From Engraulis encrasicolus (taxonomy: Eukaryota > Chordata > Actinopteri > Clupeiformes > Engraulidae): a stretch of DNA of 64,000 bases. Of this stretch, positions 10,781 to 42,790 are shown in pieces; the stretch's first letter is position 1, and each line of letters begins with the position of its first letter. The stretch is from positions 56,011,675 through 56,075,674 of the forward strand of contig NC_085860.1 of assembly GCF_034702125.1 (NCBI RefSeq), written 5' to 3'. The notes under the pieces were generated by a model that had not been told where the DNA came from, did not search any database, and saw nothing but the letters and a program-made list of their open reading frames with translations. Made by a program: the position numbers and the translations under genes.

Positions 10781-11139
10781 AAGGGACACTGTGCAGGAAA
10801 TGGTCAAAAAAGGTACTGCAACTATGCTGATCATTGAAACAGGGCTGCCTATTGCCAAATTTGGTCTTCACATGAAATTTTACATGAAAGTAATAAACAA
10901 ATATTTTCTAGTATGGTCCAAGTACAGTCATTTTTGCAGCTAAAAATGGCTATTTCTGGAAATTCAAAATGGCGGACTATGGAGAAGATCCCCCTTTTCA
11001 TGTATGAAAAGTGATTTTTTTCCAGTCATAATGAATACTTAGAATTTGATGCTGGTGGTAAGTATTCATGAAAAAGGTAACATTAGTGAATGGGCAGCAT
11101 GAATTCTGGAAATAAACAACTAGAAATCTTGCCCTTTAA
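10778..11139. mobile_element. TTAA MITE (family 3), copy 1
   Basis: Starts TTAA-AGGGACACTGTGCAGG and ends CCCTTTAA. The interior (GAAATGGTCAAAAAAGGTAC, CCCCCTTTTCATGTATGAAA, GAATTCTGGAAATAAACAAC) is the same as at 27519-27885 and, reversed, 47374-47740. The right terminus of this copy is degraded. Confidence 0.85.
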
Positions 11140-11573
11140 AGGCCACGGTGGAGAGATAGATGAGGAACCAAGAGGAACAGCAGCGTGCTTCCAGGAAGCC
11201 CATCAGGAGCTCAGAAAATGCCTCGTCACCCTTCTGCTCTCTCTCCCTCTCTCTTGCACGCTCACTTGCTCTCTCTCTTTCTCTCTCCCTCTCTCTCGTG
11301 TGTGTGTGTGTGAATGTTGGAATTTGTTAATTTGAACACATTGTTGACACCTCTCGCGCACACTTCCCACACTCTCGCCTTCCGGCACACATGACAAGAC
11401 ACGACACAACAGGGAGTTGACGGATTGGACTGGAACAGATGTCACCAGGTGGCAACAGCGTTCCGGAATGGTGGCGGTGACGGTGATGGGGACAGGGACG
11501 ACAGGAGGGGACAGTGACGATGTGACAGTGACGGGATGGCGACAATGGTTATGGTGGTGGTGGTGTCTCTTAC

Positions 11574-29850
<18,277 letters not shown>

Positions 29851-30449
29851 TTACCCCCCAGTTCCACCTCCTGTGAATGACAATCTAACAGGCTGTATAG
29901 TCCTTTGACTGAGGCTGCTCTGATCCAAAATTCATACAGTAAGGAATGAGGGTGGACCAATTGTGTGACGTCACGGGTTGACGTTCTTCCGCGCTGGACT
30001 GCTGAGGGCAATGTAGTTTTTTTTATTCGTAAGCTTGTCTGCTTTGTTGTATTTTTTCTTTAATACAGCTAGTCAGCATCTAATCCGCGTAAGACGCTAT
30101 CATGTCTGTTGTATTTATAACATACCCGTACCGGCTGGCTGTTGTGTTGTTTTGCACTGCACATGTAGGCTATCTGCTGATAAGACATCGGCAAACACTA
30201 GGCTACACTTCCTGCCCACATAATGTGTTGTGCAAATATGTCGATATTTATTTTAAAAGTACACTCGCTTTATAAAAGCATTTAAATAAAGCTCTAATTG
30301 TTATTCTTCTGAGTAAATAATAAAACACGCTACTTTTCTTTGCGGAAGTAAGACGTCATCGGGTTGCCAGATCCTTAGGAAAGCCCCTCTTCATTGGGTT
30401 TTCAGGGGGGATTCTGGCCTTCTTTCAGTTTCTGTGATGGACTCGTCAT

Positions 30450-30706
30450 GAAGTGTTCTCTGTCAAACGTGGACTGTTGTGTCTTTCATATGCTCTCCAT
30501 AGTAGGTATTATTCGGCTTGGGAAACTCGTAGGCCTATCTAAAAATGTTCAACAAGCTGTCCATTGGAAAATACCTACCATACAGAGCACATGGAATGCA
30601 CTCAAGTGTGTCTTTCATATGCTCTTGGAAGTAAGTATTATACAGCCTCGGAAACTCGTATATACATTTTATCAACGAGTTGTCCAGTGGAAAACACCAC
30701 AGGGGG
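30450..30706. repeat. Diverged two-copy tandem, about 125 bp
   Basis: TGTGTCTTTCATATGCTCT, GGAAACTCGTA and GTTGTCCAGTGGAAAA-like motifs occur in the same order at 30478-30590 and 30606-30705. Confidence 0.7.
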
Positions 30707-30982
30707 GACGTTCATAAAATATGTGTTGTTCCCATGTCAGCATTTGGGTATTTTTTGAAAAAAGGTTCGCACACTCCTTTGGATTTTTTCTTCTTTAAGT
30801 TATTTTTTCTTCTTTTTATTCATTCATTCATTGGCAATGACGTTTCGACCTCTCGGTCTTCCTCAGATTCACTCAAAAAATACTTAATCTTTTTGTTCAG
30901 CACCAGGGATTGTGCACAAGTAATTCTCTACAAGCGTTTGGGTATTTGCCATATTTCCCAGAGCATATGAATTCACCATAAG

Positions 30983-31235
30983 TGTGAAAGTGAAAGCCCA
31001 ACTGGGAAACTCCAACTTCCATTATCATTTTGACACAGCACTCCACAGCACACAAGTGTTCACTGCACACGGCAATGAAACAATGAAATTGCATTTATGC
31101 CTCACCCATGCAAGGGGGCAGTCCCCAATGGCACCCCAAGGCAGCAGTGCGGCGGGACAGTACCATGCTCAGGGTACCTCAGTCATGGAGGAGGATGTGG
31201 GAGAGCACTGGTTAATTACTGACCCCACCAACATG

Positions 31236-31300
<65 letters not shown>
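30983..31300 (-). mobile_element. tRNA-SINE copy 2, head replaced by (GA)n
   Basis: Matches 3268-3582 from GTGAAAGTGAAAGCCCAACT to CCCCACCAACATGACG. Where the tRNA-like head should follow there is instead a (GA)n tract to 31300. Confidence 0.75.
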
Positions 31301-31303
<3 letters not shown>

Positions 31304-31553
31304 TTTGGCTCGGTCTCAATTTGTTGTCAGTCCTGGATGGTGGAAAAGAATGGAGTGCAATTTATTATTTGGTAAAATACTGGAAGAAAAACAAACAACA
31401 GTTCATAAAATACATTTATTACTATTGTTGTTGTGGTTGTTGTTGTTTTCATTCATTCATTCATTCATTCATTCAGTTAGCTGTTTTATTATTTAACAGA
31501 ATGAATTGGATTCCCATTAAATTGCATTTGTGTGGGTAGTTTTGTCCAACAAC

Positions 31554-32581
31554 CAGAGGTAGAAAGAGTACTGACAAAGTACCATTAATTGGTTCAAATT
31601 CTTTTCAAAGTAAAAGTAAAATTATCTCTTTAAAAATCTACGTGAGACACAGTAAAAAAAAATGACTTTTTGAAAATGTAATTTGAGCAAAAGTTACTTT
31701 CAGTTAGCTTTTCTATCAAGATTTGGTTTTTTTTCTTGAATAGCGCCCTTCGTGACCTCTGTCTATCTCTACACCAGTCAGCTTCCAATAACCTGGCTAT
31801 CGTGACTAAAAAAATTCTGTGCATGTTGGTCTGGCAAAGTTGCCCCTGAACACAGTGATCTCAGAGGGTCTTCAACAGTGCTACTTGGGATGAGCGTCGG
31901 CGGGCAAAAACGGGAAAAATTGGCCATTTGGCGGGTTTTTAAGCCGTTTTGGGCCCATAGAAGTCAATGTAATTTGTTGAATTTGGGCGGAATTTAGCGC
32001 ATTTTGGCAGTTTTTGAGAACCTTTTGGGCGGGATTTTTGTCAGACACATCTGGCAACACTGGTCTTCAACCTGCATCTATAAAATGCCTCTTTATTCTA
32101 CTGGCTGAAGCTCAATCTGACCACTCTTTCCTCTGGCTTATTTTGCAGAGAGAAAGTTTAAATGCTTCACTTTATTTTCCTCCAAAAAAAGGAAGTGGAT
32201 ATGAACTTCAAATATCCATATTTGCCAGACTAACTTGGTCATGAGTCAAAACGATGCAGACCCAGGGTCAGTCAATGGCATGGGACCGGCAGGCCCTGGA
32301 TAGTTATCCAATAGATTTGTCCTAACTAGATAATTTATGTAAAATGGTAAAAACACACAATTTCTCTTCATGTCTGGCAGATTTTCCCCTTTATTTCATT
32401 TTTCTCTATCAGAGTTTACTCAGTATTCAAGGCAGATTTAAATGTAATTAAGTAACAAATATTTGGGCCAAAATGTAAGTTGTGTAAACTTACCCATTTC
32501 AAAACCTACTTTAAAAAATGCAAGTTACTCATAGGCCTACTCAATTACAGTAATTTGAGTAAATGTTACTTTCCACCCCTG
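31554..32581. mobile_element. 1-kb hAT-type element with perfect 8-bp duplication
   Basis: The left end CAGAGGTAGAAAGAGTAC is a diverged inverse of the right end GTTACTTTCCACCCCTG, a common fish hAT terminus (CAGGGGTGGAAAGTAAC). Flanked by CCAACAAC at 31546-31553 and 32582-32589. Contains a nested TTGCCAGAT MITE. No intact transposase frame. Confidence 0.85.
31876..32062. mobile_element. hAT-type MITE, TTGCCAGAT family, copy 2 (nested)
   Basis: The right end ATCTGGCAACACTG is intact. The left end retains CAGTG but lacks about 30 bases of the terminal repeat. Flanked by GTCTTCAA (31868-31875 and 32063-32070). Lies inside the 31554-32581 element. Confidence 0.87.
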
Positions 32582-32720
32582 CCAACAACCAGTGTAGAGC
32601 GGAGGACTAACCAACACGAGTTTCTGAACTCTGACATAAAAGTATGACACATATGCCTTGCTAATCAGTTTGGTCCATTATCACATTTCGTCGTCACTAA
32701 CAATATACCATCTCTCCTTG

Positions 32721-32740
32721 TGGCATGTCTCGGCATGTCT
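32721..32740 (+). promoter_or_regulatory. Candidate p53 response element upstream of rps27l
   Basis: Two abutting decamers, TGGCATGTCT and CGGCATGTCT, each match RRRCWWGYYY at 9 of 10 positions (only the first base deviates), with the preferred CATG cores and no spacer. The site lies 148 bases before the rps27l start codon. RPS27L is an established p53-inducible gene in mammals, so the context fits. Binding is inferred. Confidence 0.6.
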
Positions 32741-32887
32741 TGAGAATATTGCTTGGGAGGATTGATAAAGTCAAGTTTGGCAACCCTAGGCGTCCAATAT
32801 CCAAGCAGCCAACGCAGCAAACAGCAGCTCCAGGTACACAGAGACGAAACCAGCTGATCAGTCTGCGTATGTGAAAATCGTGTGAAA

Positions 32888-34907
<2,020 letters not shown>

Positions 34908-35076
34908 ACACAATGAGGATGCTATGGAAATGGGTTGAATGATCATACTGAGTGTGTTCACACTGATCAATGCCTTAACTATTCATTGATTGCAATGAAT
35001 GAACTCTTGAAATGTAATTATGTTTGAGTGGTACATGGCACGTTCTTTCTACCATGTTATCAGTCTCCCTTTTCTC

Positions 35077-35082
35077 AATAAA
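35077..35082 (+). terminator. AATAAA polyadenylation signal of rps27l
   Basis: AATAAA 170 bases after the rps27l stop codon, followed by a T/G-rich stretch (TTTGTTTGTGGT) about 25 bases later. The position fits the 3' end of this short mRNA. Confidence 0.65.
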
Positions 35083-35862
35083 GCCACTAATATCATTTCC
35101 TTCAGGTTTGTTTGTGGTATTCCATTTCATTATGCAGATACTGCCCTTTTATGTGGTCGTATGTTTAATGTTGAGGTGCAATATTTGTACTTGTATTTTA
35201 AGCAAGACTGCAAAGTATAATGGCATTGGAGCTCAGTTTGTCGTTACATGAAAGAATGTGGGCATACTATTCAGAGGGTAATACATTTATTAACTTATTA
35301 AATTATCGAATGACCAACAGTCATATGAACATACTCAACTTGAGAAATGAAAATAACCAAGCAGGCCAATATTTCGAGACGAGGTGTTACCTTCATAGAA
35401 AGCATACAATGTCTGTTAATTAAGGCCTGGTTCATGTGCATTTAGAAAAAAAGAGGACAGAAATACACAACAGTGCCATTCAGTCTTAACCTCTTTGGCG
35501 TAAACACAACAGATAATGCAAACTTTTGGAACACACACACACTTAACAGTATACAACACGTAAATCAGAGACATGCAAAATACAGTGGTATTCAACTCAA
35601 ACAGAAAAAAAACAATTACAGTAATACAATTACACTTGCATTGAGAAGAATATAAATATATATGGTATAAACAAATTTGCATCATAACATGGTCTGTTTG
35701 TGTCTCCCCTGACCGTATGAATGTTTATGGTCTTGTAAATATTAGACAGCCGTGGACAGGTGAAGCACACATGCATTCCAATGGTGCACCGACTTCCCTC
35801 CGTAGTCCGTCAGTTTGGCCTGCTGTGATGCTTCACTAAGGCTTCACAGGTGGGGAGGTTTT

Positions 35863-35935
35863 AGGGTTTCATCATGGCCCAGAAAATGACAATGATGCTC
35901 AGTACTACAAAAAAGATCACTACAGCTGCTGCACA
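35863..35935 (-). CDS. Possible last exon of a small membrane protein
   Basis: On the minus strand, a good acceptor (CATTCTTTTCTGTGCAG) is followed by a frame reading AVVIFFVVLSIIVIFWAMMKP then stop: one hydrophobic segment of about 18 residues ending in a short basic tail. No upstream exon or family could be assigned, and chance is a real alternative. It lies between the convergent rps27l and dnaja4 3' ends. Confidence 0.2.
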
Positions 35936-36004
35936 GAAAAGAATGGTTGGTTGTGTGCGTGTGTGATGTGAGAGCATATTTGTGTGATGTACTAGATGGG
36001 ACAA

Positions 36005-36362
36005 CGGATGTGTTTCTTGAAAGCGCAGTTGCCAACCAGTTAGCAAATTGGTTGGTTGTCTGTGGGAAACTGCATTGCAACAAACTAATGCTGGATCTAA
36101 AATGGTGCACTTGTGCACTTCAGTGTTCATGGTTCAGTGTGTATGGCATTAGTGCACCATTTGAGATCCAGCATAAGTCAAGTCACTGACGTACGTAGGT
36201 AGCAATAACCCATACCAATTAAATTGCTAACACCGAGTGCATTTCTCTACAACGTCATTGCTAACTAAGTAAGCAACTTAGTACGTTGCGATGCAATTTC
36301 CCATAGGCAATCTTGTAACTTTCTAACTGGTTAGCAATGACTCCTTCGAGAAACAGGGGTCC
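36005..36362. mobile_element. Cluster of small MITEs downstream of dnaja4
   Basis: 36086-36176 is a 90-base element (GCTGGATCTAAAATGGTGCA with TGCACCATTTGAGATCCAGC). Around it, 36010-36065 (GTGTTTCTTGAAAG, CAACCAGTTAGCAA) and 36235-36358 (GCATTTCTCTACAAC, TTCGAGAAACAG) match the ends and interior of the 126-base MITE at 10235. Confidence 0.6.
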
Positions 36363-36412
36363 AGGGTCGGCTGTAGTACGTGTACAGTAGTATGTATACT
36401 GCCCATGTCCAA

Positions 36413-39400
36413 TCACTGTGTCTGGCACTGAACGCCCTGAGTCCTGGGCCCGTCTTCGTCGTCGTCGTCGTCGTTGTAGGCCGGCTTGCTGCTGTTGTAG
36501 CTCTTCCTCTGGTTGTGGTCGCTGCCCATCTCCTCCAGGTCCACCTCCTCCATGTCGTCCGAGAGCATCACGTCGTCGCGCTCCGGCAGCAGGCGCTCCA
36601 GCTGGGGCAGAAGGCTCTGGGGAAGGAAGTCGTTTTGTGGGAACTCCACCTGGGAATGGGGAACAGGGGGGGCGGCATTTGGTATTAATAATAAACTTAA
36701 TTCACATACTCAAGGTCCAGATAAGAACAAACAATACATTATACATATATACAAACATATATATACAAACACACACACACACAATCATTACTTTAAAAAG
36801 ACTCAGACTGGCTATAGACCCATGTACAATTGATCCTTGTGATGGACAGTGATGGGCAAAATTCATTTATTCGTTACAATGTTGTGCCACATATTCCAAA
36901 TGACCTCGTTTTACCTGTCAAACTCAGCCAGGTGATTGGCTGGTGGAATGACCAACTAGTTGAATTGGACAGTTAAAACAAGATCGCTTGGAATAAGTGG
37001 CACTAGAGTGTAACTAATGAATTAATTTTGCCCATCACTGGTGATTGGAGGATGGATTATTGATCTCAGTCGTTAACAAAATACCATCCTTGTAATGCCA
37101 TGTCTGTAGTAGACCGTACTAAGTATGCACTTTAAGTAGGCACTTTATGCTTAATGTTTGTGTGGTTTTTGTTTTTTGGAGTGGTCCTGTGTAGTGTGTT
37201 ATGAGTGTGCTGTAGGTCATGAATCACTGGTAACACTATGGTGACAACTACATCACAGACTTCCCAACAACAACAACACTGGAAGACAATTCACTGTATT
37301 TGTCTACAATAATTTTCTCTTTCGAAATTAATTTTCAACTTTTCAAAGTAGAATTCCATATCGAAATCTAGCAATGTAATGACATCATCGACTCCTATTT
37401 CGCAGTATTCATTTATTGATTGATTGATTTATTAAAAAGCTGACCTTTGTGCAAAAGAAGTGGTACCTTATCTACCACTAACTCGACATACCTGGAATTG
37501 GATGATGAGCAGTCCTTTCTCATACGGCTCTTTGTACACTGGCATGCCCTCGCCTTGCACACACCTGACGTCGTTATGCTTCACCACTTGACCTGCAGAG
37601 GAGAGCGCCAAACACAACAAATCCAATCATTGCTCAGCCTCTTATCAGCAGCACCCATTATCACAAAAAAATTACATATTGTTACGCATTCAAATAAATC
37701 GCATCATCACGTTAAATGTTTTGTATACAGATATTTGCACAATAAAATAACTCCAACTGCAGGGCATATTGGAGATACTATGGCACAGTTTGATAACAGA
37801 GATAAGATGGATTGATTGGAAAAAAATAAACATTACATTACACTTAGCTGACGCTTTTATCCAAAGCAACTTGCATGTATTAGTTTTCAGGGTATTGTTA
37901 CAGTCCATGGAGCAATGCGGGATTAGGTGCCTTGCTCAAGGGCACTTCAGCCCTCAATGGAAATGTAGGGAGAGGTAAGGGTGGGATTCAAACCTGCAAC
38001 CCTCTGATCTTTAGACCACCTCCCTAACCATTAGGTCACAGCGGTGCATGTGTTTGTTACCTGGATGAGAGGTGATGACGAGTGTCCTGTCGTCTAAGGT
38101 CTGAATGGTCTTTCTGAAGCCACACAGAGCCTCCACCAGCTTGATGTCCATCTTCATGAACAGGTTGTTTTCCTGCCTCTGGAAGACAGAATGCTCCTTC
38201 TGGTCCAGAACGATCAGGACGTCACCGGGTTCCAAACCCGGCTCCTGGTCGCCTTCACCATGGAATGGGATCTTTTGACTGTCCTTCATGCCTGTGAAAG
38301 TCAGTTACAATATCAAGTTTTTGACACTATAGTACGCACCAACCGTATCCAAAGCCAGCTACAGCCATGAAGCAATTAATAACTTTCTAAGGTCATAAGA
38401 GTGTTATATCATGATTCTCTACTAGCAAATGTTTGAGCCAGCTACGTTGTATTTGTCACTGTTCTAGGGCATCACATGAATTTTGTCGCCTATAGGTCAC
38501 ACCTCACATTACTTAAACAATACGTAGAATAGGTGCATAAAACATACACTGAAAAATAAATGATTTCATGCTGGAATGCCCAAATGTTCCAGGAAATTTC
38601 AGGATTTTCAAGATACAAATTGTACAGAACCCACACACAGTGTTGCCCAATTGGGCTGCTTAGGATGGCCGTGTGCGGGTAAAAATGAATTTTGGAGAAA
38701 AATACGCCAAATTTTTGGCCATAGAAATCAATAGAATTGGCATGTAGTGCTTCCAGGCGGGTTTTTAACATTTTTTTGGGCTGGAAATCATCAGTACCAT
38801 CTGGCAACCCTGCCCACATAGAGAACTATGTTTGTCCATGTAAGTCAGTGGTTCTTAACCTTTTTTCTTGAAGCACCCCCTAACCTGTGCCCAAGACAAG
38901 CCGCGCACCCCCAACCCAAACGTCTACACGTCTATGCACTAAAAAATGATTTAAGTGAATAATTACAATGATTCTTGCTTTAGACATTAATCAATACTTT
39001 AATGACTTTACATTGGGTCCAAAACATGTTTTAATTTTATCTTGATTTGGCCTAATTATAATGTTTGGAAGCAGACTTTTGTTCACAACCTCAACACAAA
39101 CAAAATTCTGTGCACCCCCTGAAATCTCTGGCGCACCCCCAGGGGGTGCCCGCACCCCAGGTTAAGAACCACTGATGTAAGTCAACCCGCTTTGATGCTG
39201 TAATGCAAACCTTTCATGCTAATCTATTATGTGTGTGTGTGTGTGTGTGATCTGCCAATGACTGAATGCATGTCAATGTGTGCTATATGTTTTACATGTA
39301 AATGTGTACTTTATGTTTTACATGTTTACTATGTACATATAATGTGTGTTTATGTCTCCTGTACTGTGTACTTATGTATGCTACTAGACACCTTTATTTC

Positions 39401-41813
39401 CTATGGGCTTAATAATAGTTACTCTACTCTACTCACCTTTCTCGATGTGCACCTCTAGGATCTTCTTCTTGCGTTCCACCTTCTGGCCGTCGCACTTCTT
39501 GCAGCGGTCCTTGGCGCTGAAGCTCTCGCCCTGGCCCTGGCAGTCCGAGCACACGCTCTGCACCTGCTGGATCATGCCGGGTCCGATCTGGTGCACCTGG
39601 ATCTGCACGCCGCGGCCCTTGCAGGTGGAGCACTTCTGCAGCGTGCCCTTCTTGCCTCCGTAACCTACCCAAACAAGCATAACCATTGCATTACAAGACG
39701 ACACTTTTATCCAAAGTGACTTACAGTTACTTTCAAGTACAGGGTATTGGTTACAGTCCCTGGGGCAATGTGAGGTTAGGTGCCTTGCTCGAGGGCACTT
39801 TACCCATGCACAGACATTTAGGGAGAGGTAAGGGTGGGATTTGAATCTGTAACCCTCTGATCTAAAGACCATGTCTGCAACCATTAGGCCACGACTGCCC
39901 AACAAGTGCAAGTAAAGAGCAGAGTGAATAGTCAGGGGTCGGGGTTTTTATTAAGCGGCTAAGCGCATTGTGTATTCAGTGCCAATGAAATGAGTGGTCG
40001 CTTTATGATGTGCACTTTTCTGCTACTGGAACACTGTAATAGTCATTGAAAAGGCTTTACTACTACGACATTACACAATCAGTAATACATTGCCACTTGG
40101 TCACTGACATTCTGATTGCAGCAATTTTATAACTGGGACCATGTCCTGACAGAATAAACTTTCACTGCATTGTCTGTCATAATGTTGAACCAAAATGTGG
40201 TGAGACTATTAAAAGCGTGCCTCTTATCATCACGCTACTGGTTAGGCATATTATTGGGTGATGAACTCTTGAAGTATTCTCCCAAAGATATTCTTCCTGG
40301 GTGCACTTTTTCCCCTAAATGTTATACTCACCATCACATTTTTCACAGATGACATTCTTCTGAAGACCAAGTTTCCTGGTTGCACCATTGTACATTTCCT
40401 CAAGCGTGACGCCAAGCTGGTGGACTACATTCTTGCCTGTGATAAAAATAATAAAGGGGCAACATGTAGGATTAAAAGTTTAATTAATCACTGTAGTCAG
40501 CCGATGCTCATTTGAGTTAATACTTAATAGTAACTGAACGATGACTCTCACGACCACTTTCACAGTCCGCTGTGTCAGAGAACCCCAAATGTAACTTTGG
40601 ACAGTGCGACCCAAACAGTGTCGTGGGAAACACTTCTCATGCAAAAAATGTGCTTTACATACCGCAAGATACATATTCACAATTTGTTTCAATTGCTGGC
40701 ATTCCGTGATGAAAAACACAGCGAGCTTAGTTAAACAGCCATTTTCATGATGGTGTAGAGACCGCATGCCAAGGGTACCGCGCAAACTATGCAATCCTAC
40801 ATTGTGCCCCTTTAAAACATATTTATTAGAAATATGTATGCATTTTGTCCTTCATGGAGTGAGTTACCCAAATATCACGTGCATCTGCACATTTCATGGG
40901 GCAAAGACCAGCCTTACTTCCGGACTGTATGCCTACCGCATGCTGTGCTATTTTTGGCCGTGTTCAAAAGTTTTAAATGTCACTTTCCAAAAATATCTTA
41001 ACATACTGGGTGGCTTCTTATGCGGTCTCATAGAGTGTAACGTGCTACAAGTAACAGCTCATACTTGCTGTTGTGTGTTTCATAATGTTTTTAACATTTG
41101 CATGTTAGTTTGGTGTGTTTGTACCTCTCCTTTCTCTCTGAGTTCTTCCACCACCACCAAAGAACATGTTAAATATGTCCATGGGAGAGGAGCCTTCTCC
41201 TGCCATGCCCCCTTCTTTGATGGCCTGCTCCCCTCCTTGGTCATAAAGATCCCTCTTCTTGGCGTCCGAGAGAACCTCATAGGCCTGGGATATGAGCTTG
41301 AACTGAAATGTCACAAAGGGAAGAGGGCAAAATGTCACACTGTGCTTGTGTTTTCGGCTCTCTTCAAGATAAGGTAATTACAGCGTAATAACAGCACTTT
41401 GCATAGAATGTATCAGCCGACTACGACAGGCAAACCTTCAGCTTCACCACTACTAAAATACCCTCGATACCTGATCACACTTGCGTAATAGACTGTAATA
41501 TGACCACCCCCCCCACCCCCCACCCCCACCAGGAAGCCAAAACTGGCTAGCTGGCTAAACCAGCATGTTAGCCACTTCGAGAAAGTTCCAGGCATTCCCC
41601 ACATTACCTTATCGGGACACTGCTGGTCTTAAAATAATGTCAATCATTAAACTAAACTGTATATAAAGACTCAAAAGTTACCCTTTCGCCTTCATTTGGG
41701 TTCTTGTCTGGATGGTATTTCAGTGCCAGCTTTCTGTAGGCTTTCTTGATTTCATCTGGCGATGCTTTCGGGCTGACTCCGAGAAGGTCGTAGAAACCGG
41801 TTTCTCGAACCAT
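36413..41813 (-). CDS. dnaja4: DnaJ homologue subfamily A member 4
   Basis: Seven coding exons with matching phases: 41682-41813, 41125-41302, 40332-40436, 39437-39664, 38061-38291, 37492-37592 and 36413-36649. They give 403 residues (human DNAJA4 397). The J domain ([18 protein letters not shown] on) has the HPD motif at 34-36, which stimulates Hsp70 ATPase. A short Gly-rich linker and four CxxCxG zinc-finger motifs follow (CEKC 134, CSTC 150, CSDC 177, CKKC 193), then the two substrate-binding beta domains ([19 protein letters not shown]). The tail has five aspartates from a GAC-type repeat and ends CQTQ, a CaaX box predicted to be farnesylated. It is a cytosolic, membrane-tethered type I Hsp40. 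The head-to-head acsbg1 neighbour and human gene order support dnaja4 over dnaja1. Confidence 0.95.
37831..38046 (-). mobile_element. tRNA-SINE in dnaja4 intron
   Basis: Same family as 19986-20206: ACGCTTTTATCCAAAGCAAC, CTTGCTCAAGGGCACTTCAG, GGATTCAAACCTGCAACC. It ends a few bases from the dnaja4 exon at 38061. Confidence 0.82.
38638..38812. mobile_element. hAT-type MITE, TTGCCAGAT family, copy 3
   Basis: Ends CAGTGTTGCCCAATTGGG and CCATCTGGCAACCCTG, flanked by CCCACACA and CCCACATA (7 of 8 identical). The interior is more diverged than in other copies. Lies in a dnaja4 intron. Confidence 0.8.
38846..39174. mobile_element. hAT (Charlie-like) MITE with perfect 8-bp duplication
   Basis: Ends CAGTGGTTCTTAACC and GGTTAAGAACCACTG, flanked by ATGTAAGT at 38838-38845 and 39175-39182. 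The interior has GCACCCCCTAACC and GGCGCACCCCCAGGGGGTG. Lies in a dnaja4 intron. Confidence 0.9.
39686..39902 (-). mobile_element. tRNA-SINE in dnaja4 intron, copy 3
   Basis: GACACTTTTATCCAAAGTGA, GTGCCTTGCTCGAGGGCACT, ATTTGAATCTGTAACC and GGCCACGACTGCC; about 20 bases from the exon at 39437-39664. Confidence 0.82.
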
Positions 41814-42164
41814 CTTTGTGCGACCTTTGGGATAAAGAACAGAGAAATATTTTTACTTTACAACGAAATTACAAATACGTTCACCCTTGTGCTGGTGGTC
41901 TTGATTTATACTGAAAGAGTGACAACCTTTAAATGCCTGTCGCATATCTTTGTAACATTAGCTTACACATCAAAAGGCTACAATACGCTAACAGTTACTG
42001 TAGCAAGCTTTTGCGTTCTCGCATTCAAACGCACAGAAGTCTAGAATTCTATGGACATTTGTATCAAAAATGTTTCACTGAAAATTCTCTGAACACAATT
42101 CTGTTGCTTGGCTTGTTGTCCCATTCTGCGTGCACCCTGAGTCCTGACAATAAATGTTACTCAC

Positions 42165-42237
42165 TCTGGGTCCCTTTCTCTGCAAATGCCGGTAGACGTG
42201 TTGTTACGACGTTACTACTCCTTCCATCAGATGGACA
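42165..42237 (-). other. Noncoding first exon of dnaja4
   Basis: A good donor (AGA|GTGAGTAAC) ends this exon at 42165, and a matching acceptor (TATCCCAAAG) starts the next exon at 41824, 11 bases before the ATG. The start near 42237 is set from the TATA box about 30 bases upstream and is approximate. Confidence 0.6.
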
Positions 42238-42262
42238 TGAAACGAGGAAGGCATGGCTAGCT

Positions 42263-42324
42263 CTTTATATAAGCTCCGACGGTACAGAACTTTCTGGAGC
42301 TTGAGCAATGACGCCGGAAATTTC
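42263..42324 (-). promoter_or_regulatory. dnaja4 promoter: TATA box and heat-shock elements
   Basis: The minus strand has TATATAAAG at 42263-42271. Upstream of it are GAActTTCtgGAg (42287-42299), three alternating nGAAn units of which two are perfect, and GAAatTTC (42317-42324), whose spacing of 30 bases keeps the same five-base phase. This is a classic HSF1 target layout and fits the heat-inducibility of type A DNAJ genes. Confidence 0.7.
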
Positions 42325-42483
42325 GCAGGGTGGCCGTGCTTGACAGGGCTACTTCTAATGCACTGCTGCACACTAGAGGCCCTAGAGATGCATGGTGGAC
42401 ATAGCTGATGGATGAAAATATGACAGTTGCTAGAGAAAGTTTCATAATTCCTATGCCACATTGAAAACATTATCTTTATTCAT

Positions 42484-42725
42484 TTCACAATAATAACTTT
42501 ATTATTAATAATAACAATAATAATAATCATAACCGGCTAATAATAATAATAATAGCATAATAACGATACATTTGACTTGGAAGGCCATTTTTAAACAGTC
42601 AAGGTCACTGTAGGCCTACTAGCCTACATTAAAACATCAGTAAAATCAGACATAATAGCACAAAAAATAAAACGCACACAAAAGTACAATTTAAAAAAAT
42701 AAATGCAATAAAAAATAACAACAAC

Positions 42726-42763
<38 letters not shown>

Positions 42764-42790
42764 GCCTGCCTATCATTATTATTATTATCC
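42484..42790. repeat. (TTA/AAT)n rich tract between dnaja4 and acsbg1
   Basis: Imperfect ATA and TAA trinucleotides, with an uninterrupted (TTA)n at 42725-42763. Sits in the 1.1-kb head-to-head intergenic space. Confidence 0.9.

Noticed and set aside
39403..39672. Other frames over dnaja4 exon 4
   Set aside because: Only the minus frame with CSTCKGRG and CSDCQGQG fits the J-protein zinc finger and exon phase.
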